This document shows positions 55,867 through 63,093 of a DNA stretch of 64,000 nucleotides, in pieces. Position 1 is the first letter of the stretch; every line of letters starts with the position of its first letter. Origin of the DNA: Chroococcidiopsis sp. CCMEE 29 (GTDB taxonomy: Bacteria > Cyanobacteriota > Cyanobacteriia > Cyanobacteriales > Chroococcidiopsidaceae); assembly GCF_023558375.1 (NCBI RefSeq), contig NZ_CP083761.1, forward strand, positions 2,660,001 through 2,724,000. The letters are read 5' to 3'. The translations under genes were made by a program, and so were the position numbers. The notes below the pieces were generated by a model, which was not told where the DNA came from, made no database searches, and saw only the letters and a program-made list of their open reading frames with translations.

Positions 55867-56262
55867 ATGGCTGATCAAGTGGATTATTTTTATATCATCA
55901 CTACCTCAGACCCACAAAGGTCGAAGTTTGAGGTGAAGGAGTATTTGCAACGGTTTATGCGTGCATCGATGGCACGTGAAACACATAAAGCAATGCACGG
56001 GGTTTATGCAATAACCAACCCTGTCCCAACGCCCTCGGGTGTGGTCATAAAGAATGTAGTGACAGGGATGTATCGGCTTGTACCTCGCCTAAAGAATCCC
56101 CAAGGTAAGTATATAAATGGGGATGGTGCGATGGTAAATGATTTTACAACGGGTGATTGGAAAGTTGTGTCCGTAACCGGATGGGAAGTGAATCGACCTG
56201 AAGATTTTGCAGCAGCTGAAAGAGTGGATGCAAATACAGGCGTAAATAGGTGGGATGGGTAA
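55867..56262 (+). CDS. Hypothetical phage-type protein
   Basis: 131 residues with alternating strand-like sequence (VDYFYIITTSDPQRSKFEVK, GVVIKNVVTGMYRLVPRLKN, DWKVVSVTGWEVNRPEDFAA). Position upstream of the chaperone and tape-measure genes makes a virion or tail protein possible, but there is no recognised motif. Confidence 0.55.
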   Translation: MADQVDYFYIITTSDPQRSKFEVKEYLQRFMRASMARETHKAMHGVYAITNPVPTPSGVVIKNVVTGMYRLVPRLKNPQGKYINGDGAMVNDFTTGDWKVVSVTGWEVNRPEDFAAAERVDANTGVNRWDG

Positions 56263-56264
56263 TT

Positions 56265-56654
56265 ATGTTCACGTTAGGAGACGGTCATACAACAGGGAAC
56301 AGTGGCACACGGATGCCGCTACCGATGGCGATTCAACGATTTTTCGAGCGCGAGGCATACCTGAAAAAGCAGCGCCCTCAAACACAACGCACACCCGATG
56401 TATTGATAGCGCTGTTAGAAGATGGTCGCCTGGCTTTGATGGATTATGCCACCGTTATCACCGGAGGGCTTAGGGTAATGCGCCATACCCTCAACTACAA
56501 TCACCTTTTTACAGAGGATCAGCTCGTTGACATTGATATGAGTCCGCTGCCCTCAATGTCGTTAAACGAGAGCTTTAACACTGACCTATCGGCGTTTACC
56601 TATTCGATTAGAGCAGAAGAGCCAACAACAGATACAACAACGGAGGCAGTATGA
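56265..56654 (+). CDS. Hypothetical phage-type protein, possible tail component
   Basis: 129 residues from ATG at 56265 (MFTLGDGHTTGNSGTRMPLP); a GTG 15 bases upstream overlaps the previous gene. Contains VLIALLEDGRLALMDYATVI and a threonine-rich end. The tail-tube gene is normally just upstream of the chaperone pair, so this and the preceding gene are positional candidates only. Confidence 0.55.
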   Translation: MFTLGDGHTTGNSGTRMPLPMAIQRFFEREAYLKKQRPQTQRTPDVLIALLEDGRLALMDYATVITGGLRVMRHTLNYNHLFTEDQLVDIDMSPLPSMSLNESFNTDLSAFTYSIRAEEPTTDTTTEAV

Positions 56655-56848
56655 GAACGAAAGAAGAGTTAGAGCAGATTAGGGATATGACTCGACGTTG
56701 GGCGCATAAATTTGTGAATGGCGATGCGACTCCCTATAGAGAGGAGACACAGATAGAGAAAGATGAGTGGTTGGCAGGGGTGCAACAAGGTGGCATTGAC
56801 CCATACCTAGTATTGATGGAAGGGGAGTGCCAGAAGAATGACGTATGA
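56651..56848 (+). CDS. Hypothetical small protein
   Basis: 65 residues overlapping the previous gene by four bases (ATGA). MRTKEELEQIRDMTRRWAHK and a charged middle. Not recognised. Supported by the coupled start. Confidence 0.5.
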   Translation: MRTKEELEQIRDMTRRWAHKFVNGDATPYREETQIEKDEWLAGVQQGGIDPYLVLMEGECQKNDV

Positions 56849-56915
56849 ACTTTTCCCCCCAGCTTAATAAAACGTTGTGTTTATTTATATTTCTTAATAT
56901 TGAAGTGAGTGAAAG

Positions 56916-57413
56916 ATGAAAGGTAAAGAGATTGATTTAAGTCAATTATTGGATGAAGTAGAGCCTGTGTTGACTTTGAAGGTTAGTAAAGATGAGGTTT
57001 ATAAGATATATGACATGGATAATATGCCCTTAGAGGTAGCTCTAAGGGTGGCGGATTTTAATGCTCGGTTGTCGGTTTTGAGAGTCGAGTTGCAAGAGAA
57101 GCAAAAAGAGATAGATGCAAAGCGGAAGAAATTGAAGAAAGATGATCCGATGCATATGTCTTTGGATAACACAGTGACGGCGGAACAAATGAAGATGTTG
57201 CCATTGTTGCGGGATTATGTTGAGGCAGTGGCACAAATGCCCGCGGGACGCTTGAAGGCAATGAGTACCCAAAAGATTAATACGATGTTTAGTGCGGTGC
57301 AATCTGCCTTGAGTCCAAATGTAGAGGAAGAGGATAAGGTTGAAACAATTGAAGAGGGAAAGTTAGAGCCTCAAACCTCAGAGCCGGATACCAAAATTAT
57401 GTCAACCGTATAA
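56916..57413 (+). CDS. Tail assembly chaperone, gpG-like
   Basis: 165 residues: MKGKEIDLSQLLDEVEPVLT, then EVYKIYDMDNMPLEVALRVA and a helical middle. Position immediately before a second short frame and the tape-measure gene is that of the gpG/gpGT pair of long-tailed phages. Near the 3' end the zero frame contains G-GGA-AAG at 57356-57362, the lambda slippery sequence in the correct phase. Most ribosomes would finish this 165-residue protein; a minority would slip back one base and continue into the next frame. Confidence 0.72.
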   Translation: MKGKEIDLSQLLDEVEPVLTLKVSKDEVYKIYDMDNMPLEVALRVADFNARLSVLRVELQEKQKEIDAKRKKLKKDDPMHMSLDNTVTAEQMKMLPLLRDYVEAVAQMPAGRLKAMSTQKINTMFSAVQSALSPNVEEEDKVETIEEGKLEPQTSEPDTKIMSTV

Positions 57414-57724
57414 TTCAAGTGTTACCAATTCTTGCTCAATGTGGATATAAAAGAAGGGATGCACTGAAATTGCCTGTATGGGAATTTTGGGCGTTTGTAG
57501 AAGCAAGGCAAGAGTTGGAAGCGCAGTATTTATTGGATACGTTAAACATCCAATCGATCGCCAGTGGGAACTTAAAAGAAGATGCCTCTCGGGATATATT
57601 ACGAAGCTACAATGAGAGGGCGGGCTTTAATAAATGGAAGAAGTTAAAAACCGTTGAAAAAAATGACGGTGTAGCTTGGACTCAACAATTATCACAATAT
57701 TTGGGTGGGGCAAAATCAGGGTAA
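57353..57724 (+). CDS. gpT-like extension, translated by -1 frameshift (gpGT)
   Basis: The frame opens at 57353, overlaps the end of the gpG-like gene, and runs to 57724. After a slip at GGGAAAG the fusion is about 269 residues, the first 149 from the upstream gene and about 120 from here: KVRASNLRAGYQNYVNRIIQ, then LAQCGYKRRDALKLPVWEFW and AFVEARQELEAQYLLDTLN. Independent starts (GTG at 57419) exist but have no ribosome-binding site. It ends 17 bases before the tape-measure start. Confidence 0.68.
   Translation, partial: RGKVRASNLRAGYQNYVNRIIQVLPILAQCGYKRRDALKLPVWEFWAFVEARQELEAQYLLDTLNIQSIASGNLKEDASRDILRSYNERAGFNKWKKLKTVEKNDGVAWTQQLSQYLGGAKSG
57356..57362 (+). promoter_or_regulatory. Programmed -1 ribosomal frameshift site GGGAAAG
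   Basis: Zero-frame codons are GAG-GGA-AAG, so the heptamer is G-GGA-AAG in the phase X-XXY-YYZ, identical to the lambda gpG/gpGT site. A -1 shift leads directly into an open frame of about 120 codons ending just before the tape-measure gene. Confidence 0.75.
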
Positions 57725-57741
57725 GCAGGAGGTGAAATCAG

Positions 57742-60700
57742 ATGACCGAAGTCGCACAGTTGATAATCCCAGTCCATTTAGATTTAAATAAATTTCGTAG
57801 AGATTTACAAGAATTAGAATCGATAGCAAATAAAGAAGCGCCAAAGGTGGGGCAGAAGGCGGGGCAGGGGTTTGCTTCGTCTTTTAGTTCAGGGGTTAAG
57901 CCGTTACAGAGTATTGTCGTAGGTGTATTTCAGGGTATAGGACAACAGATTACTAGCATTATGGCGGGGGCAATATCGTCAGCCGTCAGTAGTGTCCAAA
58001 GCTTAGCTGCCGAAATATATAAAGTAGGGACTGCTAGTGAAAACGCATCAATGACGTTTAAAACGTTGTTGGGGGATGCGGAAAAGGCAAATAAAGTTCT
58101 GAATGAAATAAAAACGTTTGCGGCATCTACACCTTTTGAATTACCTGAGGTAACTGAAGCGGGTAAAAAATTGGTTGCTTTGGGTGTAGAGGCTGAGAAT
58201 CTCATTCCAACCTTAACTAACGTTGGAAACATTGCAGCGGGTTTAGGCATTCCGTTCAATGAGTTGGCGGAGATATACGGAAAAATTAAAGTACAAAATC
58301 GCGTCTTTGCGGAAGATATAAATCAACTTCAAGGACGAGGTATTCCTATTGTTGCAGAGCTTGCCAAAATGTATGGCAAGACGAATGAAGAGATCAGAAA
58401 GCTCATAGAAGATGGTCGTATCGGTTTTACTCAGGTTGAGGCGGCATTTGGACGCTTGACAGGTGAAGGTGGTAAGTTTAACGGTTTGATGGCAGATCTT
58501 GCTACAACAACCGGAGGCAAGATGACAAACCTTGCCGATACGATTACCCAGTCGTTTACAGCCATATTTGATGCCGTTAAACCCGCAATTAATGCTGTTT
58601 TGGATGCAACGGCAGAGGGATTTAAAGCCGTTGGTATAGACTTAACAAGTCTTAATGTTTTAGCTCAAGATTTTGCAAATTATCTGAAGGCGAATCCGCA
58701 ATTAATTGCAGATATTGCCACTGCAATAGAGACTTTTTTACAAAATGCTCTGAATACGTCTGTTGCCTTTCTTAGAGAAATGGTGGCATGGTGGGATAAA
58801 AACAAAGATGCGATCATTGCTACAGGCACAGCGCTTCAAAACAGTGTGGTGGCAAAATTCCAGGCTTTAGTGGGGCTATCAAAAAGTATTGATGAGTATT
58901 TTCAACGCTATCCTATAGTCTTAACCGCTATAAAAGGCATTGTTGATTCAATTGGTTTAGGTTATCAAGTTTGGGGAACATTGTTGAAGGGTGCTGCCGA
59001 AACTTTTGGTTACATTCTTCAAACTGTCACTAATATTCTTGATAAATTAGGCATAGCTGTTAACAGAACCCGAGAGTTATCGGAATTAAACAAGCTCCAA
59101 CAACAACATCAAGACCAAAGTTCAACATCGACGGCAGAAGCACCGGCGGCAGATGTTGTAAGTCGAGTTGTAAATGCGATCATCCAGAAAGAGAGCAACG
59201 GAAATTCCAAAGCGGTAAATAAAGATTCGGGAGCTTTGGGATTAGGTCAGGTGATGCCTGCCAATGTACGCCCATGGACGAAGAAATATTACAGCCGAGA
59301 ATTGTCGCCTCAAGAGTTTTTGGCAAGTGAAGGCGCTCAAATCGTTACCATCCGAGGTGCTGTTACAGAGATGTTTGAAAAGGCATTGAAGGCGGCGGGG
59401 GGAGACGTTCAGATAGCGATCAGACGGGTGGCAGCGGAATGGTATAGCGGACAACCTCAATTGCATAACAATACGAGAGGTCAAGGTGGATATCCATCCA
59501 TAAAAGCATATGCCGATGCTATTTCCAAAGCTGTACCTGTGACACCGGGGACTGCTCTCATCCCAAACAATACAGTAACAGGGCTGAGAACAGGAGGAGC
59601 GCCCGGGTACTTCTTACAAGGGCAGACACTTGGATCTTCAAACATCACCAGCGGTTTTGGGATGCGACAACATCCAGTCACAGGCGGCAATAAAATGCAT
59701 AACGGCATTGATGTAGCGGTGCCTGTTGGTACACACATAATATCGCCTGTGGATGGTACGGCAAAAAGGGCGTTTGATCCAGGTGGTTACGGACTTTGGT
59801 TACTCATCCAATCTGGAAACACCGAATATGGATTCGGGCATTTATCTGAAATATTGGTTGCAGATGGAGCGCAGGTAAAGAAAGGACAAATTGTTGCTAA
59901 GAGTGGCGGGGCGAAAGGTAACCCCAATTCCGGCACAAGTACAGGCGCTCATATTGATGCTCATGTACGACAGGGCGGACAATTTGTAGACCCGAAAACT
60001 GTTTATGGTGGCTCAGCTCCAGGTGCAAAAATTACAACGACATCATCCGGGGCGAGGGCGTCAGGGTCAGGCACAACTCCTCCGCCTCTATTGGCAGACC
60101 CAAATGCCGAAAAAGATGCTGAACGGGCAGCAGACAAAGCTAGACGTGATGCAGAAGCGGCACAGAAAAAAGCACGACAAGATTTGATTGATGCCGATAG
60201 AGCCAGGCAAGAGGGCATAGAACAAGGGCGAAAAGATAGAGATGCCCGGATAAAGGCTGATCAAGAGAATGAGCGTCAGAGGCGACAAAATGAAATTGAT
60301 AAAGCAACGGGTGCAACTAGAACGAACCTAGAGCAATCGATGAAGAGGTGGCAGACCAATAATGAAGGTCAGGCTCAGCTTCGTCAGTTGATGGATACGG
60401 ATGCAGACTTAAGAGCCGCCCAAAGCTTGAAAATAAGGACGGGTGAAAAGGGCGGGATTGATTATGCGGCGGCAATAAAAGCTAACCAACAATTGATAAA
60501 GCTGGCTCAAGATAACCTTAAGTTGCAGACTCAAGGCATCGATGCTGAAACTCAACGATTGACCTTAGCTGAGAATCGACAACGGATTGAGTCTGTATCG
60601 GCTCAAAATGCTCAACAACGGGATGAGTTACGAGAGCAGCAGGGCATTGTTGCAGCTCTACAAGACCAGCTCAATGTTGATAAAACAATAACGCCGCAAC

Positions 60701-61665
60701 AGGCAGAGCGATTGAGGTTAGCCCAAGAGTTGGCAGACATTGAGGAAAACATCAATGCAAAGATGCAAGCCAACACCGAGGAAATTGCCAAAAACCTCGA
60801 CCTACAGGCACAGAAGAAGGCAGGAACATTGGATGATGATACCGATTATGAATCTAGGATTAATCATCTTAAGAACATAAATTCATCGCTTGCTGAAGAG
60901 CTAACCACAAGGCAAGCAATTGCGGCTGAGCAGCAACGTTCGCTTGACCTGGAAGAAGAACAAGCCAGGGTTATGCAGAATTGGGATTACGCAAAAAGAT
61001 GGGATAGGTTGAGAGAAATAACTCAAACCTCTGTTGATAATTCCAGAGCCGCCGTAGAGCAGGTGATGTCTGACATGGACGACCTCACCCAAAAAAACAA
61101 TGAAGCGATGGATGAGGCATGGAAGAAAGCGAATGAATTAAACTTTGCCATTGTCGATACTATCGGCGGCTCTGTTAAAAATTTGTTCTCTGACCTCATC
61201 ACAGGGACGAAATCTTTGGGTGAGACTTTGTTGTCATTCATCGGTAATCTTGCATCTCAACTTTCAAGCCTTGCCCTTAACTCTATATTCGGGTCTGCAA
61301 GCGGTGGTGCAGGGCTGTTAGGCGGTATATTCGGCTCTATTTTCGGTAGCAGTCCCGCATCCAATGTATTGCCGCCAATGAGTTTATTAAACAGCGTTCT
61401 CAAGGTGCCGGGCTTTGCGACAGGGGCAAAAGTTAATGATCCGACACTCGCTGTAATTGCTGAAAAACGCCCTGAATATGTCATCCCTCAAGCGGACATG
61501 GAGAAAATGAAAGGGGGCGGCGACATTATCATCCATAACACCATCAACAACAGTGGTGCGGGGAATATGTCGGCACAACAGGCAGAGCAGATGAATCGAC
61601 AAATTACTCATGCTGTTGAATCCACACTTCTACGCCATCATCGTCCCGGCGGTTTGTTCAGCTAA
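57742..61665 (+). CDS. Tape measure protein with transglycosylase and M23 peptidase domains
   Basis: 1307 residues. It has a strong AGGAGGTGA ribosome-binding site at 57727-57735. Order: N-terminal tape-measure domain (about 90-290, including FKTLLGDAEKANKVLNEIKT, STPFELPEVTEAGKKLVALG, EDINQLQGRGIPIVAELAKM); hydrophobic segments; a lytic transglycosylase SLT-type domain (about 475-590, IIQKESNGNSKAVNKDSGAL with catalytic Glu, GLGQVMPANVRPW); an M23 peptidase domain (about 630-755, GMRQHPVTGGNKMHNGIDVA and GAHIDAHVRQGGQFVDPKTV); long coiled coil (about 790-1130); hydrophobic C-terminal end. It sets tail length and probably helps DNA cross the wall. The M23 H-x-H is H-I-D here, so metal binding may differ. 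Confidence 0.88.
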   Translation: MTEVAQLIIPVHLDLNKFRRDLQELESIANKEAPKVGQKAGQGFASSFSSGVKPLQSIVVGVFQGIGQQITSIMAGAISSAVSSVQSLAAEIYKVGTASENASMTFKTLLGDAEKANKVLNEIKTFAASTPFELPEVTEAGKKLVALGVEAENLIPTLTNVGNIAAGLGIPFNELAEIYGKIKVQNRVFAEDINQLQGRGIPIVAELAKMYGKTNEEIRKLIEDGRIGFTQVEAAFGRLTGEGGKFNGLMADLATTTGGKMTNLADTITQSFTAIFDAVKPAINAVLDATAEGFKAVGIDLTSLNVLAQDFANYLKANPQLIADIATAIETFLQNALNTSVAFLREMVAWWDKNKDAIIATGTALQNSVVAKFQALVGLSKSIDEYFQRYPIVLTAIKGIVDSIGLGYQVWGTLLKGAAETFGYILQTVTNILDKLGIAVNRTRELSELNKLQQQHQDQSSTSTAEAPAADVVSRVVNAIIQKESNGNSKAVNKDSGALGLGQVMPANVRPWTKKYYSRELSPQEFLASEGAQIVTIRGAVTEMFEKALKAAGGDVQIAIRRVAAEWYSGQPQLHNNTRGQGGYPSIKAYADAISKAVPVTPGTALIPNNTVTGLRTGGAPGYFLQGQTLGSSNITSGFGMRQHPVTGGNKMHNGIDVAVPVGTHIISPVDGTAKRAFDPGGYGLWLLIQSGNTEYGFGHLSEILVADGAQVKKGQIVAKSGGAKGNPNSGTSTGAHIDAHVRQGGQFVDPKTVYGGSAPGAKITTTSSGARASGSGTTPPPLLADPNAEKDAERAADKARRDAEAAQKKARQDLIDADRARQEGIEQGRKDRDARIKADQENERQRRQNEIDKATGATRTNLEQSMKRWQTNNEGQAQLRQLMDTDADLRAAQSLKIRTGEKGGIDYAAAIKANQQLIKLAQDNLKLQTQGIDAETQRLTLAENRQRIESVSAQNAQQRDELREQQGIVAALQDQLNVDKTITPQQAERLRLAQELADIEENINAKMQANTEEIAKNLDLQAQKKAGTLDDDTDYESRINHLKNINSSLAEELTTRQAIAAEQQRSLDLEEEQARVMQNWDYAKRWDRLREITQTSVDNSRAAVEQVMSDMDDLTQKNNEAMDEAWKKANELNFAIVDTIGGSVKNLFSDLITGTKSLGETLLSFIGNLASQLSSLALNSIFGSASGGAGLLGGIFGSIFGSSPASNVLPPMSLLNSVLKVPGFATGAKVNDPTLAVIAEKRPEYVIPQADMEKMKGGGDIIIHNTINNSGAGNMSAQQAEQMNRQITHAVESTLLRHHRPGGLFS

Positions 61666-61799
61666 TGGCAGAGGACTTCGAGCAAGAAGAGGCATGGATG
61701 AATACACCGTGCTTTATTGCGCCAATTGAGTCTCAATTTGGGTGTAAACGGGGAATCATGCCCAAAGAGTGGATAACCTGGTACAACCTTTTGACGTAA
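61665..61799 (+). CDS. Small protein translationally coupled to the tape measure gene
   Basis: 44 residues, MAEDFEQEEAWMNTPCFIAP then IESQFGCKRGIMPKEWITWY and NLLT. ATG at 61665 shares a base with the TAA stop of the tape-measure gene (TAATG). Not recognised; real because of the coupled start, though small. Confidence 0.5.
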   Translation: MAEDFEQEEAWMNTPCFIAPIESQFGCKRGIMPKEWITWYNLLT

Positions 61800-61837
61800 A
61801 TTTAACTCCCTCACACTTTTATCCATTCTCATTATTG

Positions 61838-61866
61838 TTGACAATACACTAAAAAACATATACATA
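61838..61866 (+). promoter_or_regulatory. Putative promoter for a short rightward transcript
   Basis: TTGACA (61838-61843) and TACATA (61861-61866), 17-base spacer. Downstream there is only about 60 bases before the hairpin at 61925-61951, so a small RNA is possible. Confidence 0.4.
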
Positions 61867-61920
61867 TAAAAATGCATTAAAGGTTATCCAGGTTAGACCA
61901 TTATCTTTTATCTCCCATTG

Positions 61921-61957
61921 AAAAGCCCCGCTCGGATCACTCCAACGGGGCATTCTT
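61921..61957 (-). terminator. Terminator of the minus-strand gene at 61997-62284
   Basis: Stem GCCCCG/CGGGGC (61925-61930, 61946-61951), followed on the minus strand by TTTTC. It would end the leftward transcript; the plus strand lacks a clean T-tract. Confidence 0.65.
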
Positions 61958-61996
61958 GTATATATTATTCTCTGACAGAAGGGTGAGTTTATTTTC

Positions 61997-62284
61997 TTAC
62001 ATATCTTTCAAAGTTTGATGTAAACGGATGAACTCTGCTTCAAATATGGCACCGTCGTAGTAGTGTGAGTGAGAGTCAAAGCAAGAAGAAAATCTGTGCC
62101 AAGTCTGGATGTCTACACCACGGTCAACCTCACTGTAAATTACACGTAACATTCTGGTTTCAACACGAGGAAAAAACGCAATTATAACATCCTCATGTAT
62201 TGTGACTTGCCAACCTAATTTTTGCAAAATTTGGGTTAGCTTTTTAAATGCTTCACCAATTGAATCGTAGGGCATCTCAAACAT
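61997..62284 (-). CDS. Hypothetical protein
   Basis: 95 residues (MFEMPYDSIGEAFKKLTQIL). A GAGGT ribosome-binding site lies upstream of the first ATG. Contains KLGWQVTIHEDVIIAFFPRV. Not recognised. Has its own terminator downstream. Confidence 0.55.
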   Translation of the reverse strand: MFEMPYDSIGEAFKKLTQILQKLGWQVTIHEDVIIAFFPRVETRMLRVIYSEVDRGVDIQTWHRFSSCFDSHSHYYDGAIFEAEFIRLHQTLKDM

Positions 62285-62305
62285 TGTTTTACCTCAGGTT
62301 TAGGG

Positions 62306-62336
62306 TATATACACCCGATTACAGGTGTAGTATATA
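62306..62336. promoter_or_regulatory. Imperfect dyad in a divergent promoter region
   Basis: TATATACACC (62306-62315) and GGTGTAGTATATA (62324-62336), with perfect TACACC/GGTGTA arms eight bases apart. It lies between the leftward gene (start 62284) and the rightward gene (start 62363), so a repressor could control both from here. Confidence 0.45.
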
Positions 62337-62362
62337 GGTAAAAGTGCGTAAAGGTGGATGTG

Positions 62363-62581
62363 ATGTATAATGCAGACGACACCTGGTTGTATTCAACGCA
62401 TTATTGTGATACAGCCTTTTGTGACACATTGCCAGGATGTTTGACGGCTATTGCAGATATGCCAGTAGATGTACCGTATTGGCAGGTGGCAGCAGCTTCA
62501 ATTGAATGTTCACTCTACGGCTTTTATCAAACGGATTTATTTTGGATAGCCCATGTAAGTAAAGCCGCCACACGGGCGTAA
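62363..62581 (+). CDS. Hypothetical protein
   Basis: 72 residues from ATG at 62363 (a GTG at 62354 is possible). MYNADDTWLYSTHYCDTAFC, then LPGCLTAIADMPVDVPYWQV. Rich in cysteine and tyrosine. Not recognised. Confidence 0.45.
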   Translation: MYNADDTWLYSTHYCDTAFCDTLPGCLTAIADMPVDVPYWQVAAASIECSLYGFYQTDLFWIAHVSKAATRA

Positions 62582-62592
62582 CTTCATCCATA

Positions 62593-63024
62593 TCAGGGGA
62601 TATCCTGTCCTAAAACTTGATAAACTTTGCCGATTCTTTCAGCTCCATCTGCCATAGCATAAGCGTTGCTCTCATAGGCTTTTGCAAATAACACACTGTA
62701 CTGAGGGCAGGCATATTTAGTCGCTACAAATACGGTGCCGTACCCTCTACCTTTTTCCTCAAACGGTGCGTTTTTCAAGTTATGATCCACAGCCATTGCT
62801 GTTAAAACTATCCCTACGTCTTCAATGACGAGGCAGCGCTCTTTTGCATCCTTTATCAACTCATTTCGCTGCCAATTGCTGTGTTTTTCACCCGTTACGA
62901 TTGTCATATCGCGCACAATGCCAAACTGCCAGGTGCTGGTTGCAACTGCCCCTATGCCCCCGCCAACTGCCGCTATTGCTGTCCCTATGGATGCCCCGAT
63001 TAGCGCCCGATAAATTGCTCTCAT
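62593..63024 (-). CDS. Hypothetical membrane-anchored protein
   Basis: 143 residues. The first 30 form a glycine/alanine-rich hydrophobic segment (ALIGASIGTAIAAVGGGIGA), then a hydrophilic domain with TIVTGEKHSNWQRNELIKDA and KYACPQYSVLFAKAYESNAY. A good AAGGAAG ribosome-binding site precedes the ATG. An HLR1-like site stands 17 bases upstream of the start codon. Function unknown. Confidence 0.55.
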   Translation of the reverse strand: MRAIYRALIGASIGTAIAAVGGGIGAVATSTWQFGIVRDMTIVTGEKHSNWQRNELIKDAKERCLVIEDVGIVLTAMAVDHNLKNAPFEEKGRGYGTVFVATKYACPQYSVLFAKAYESNAYAMADGAERIGKVYQVLGQDIP

Positions 63025-63040
63025 GTCTTCCTTTAATTGA

Positions 63041-63058
63041 ATTGTAAAGTTTTGTAAA
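63041..63058 (-). promoter_or_regulatory. HLR1-like (RpaB-binding) direct repeat, site 2
   Basis: TTTACAAA-AC-TTTACAAT on the minus strand, identical to site 1 at 53778-53795 and a full match to the HLR1 form. It is on the coding strand of the gene starting at 63024, only 17 bases from its ATG, so if bound it would overlap the promoter or leader and more likely repress than activate. Confidence 0.55.
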
Positions 63059-63093
63059 CGAGGGGCAGAGTGTTGATGTCTGCCCTGTAAATG

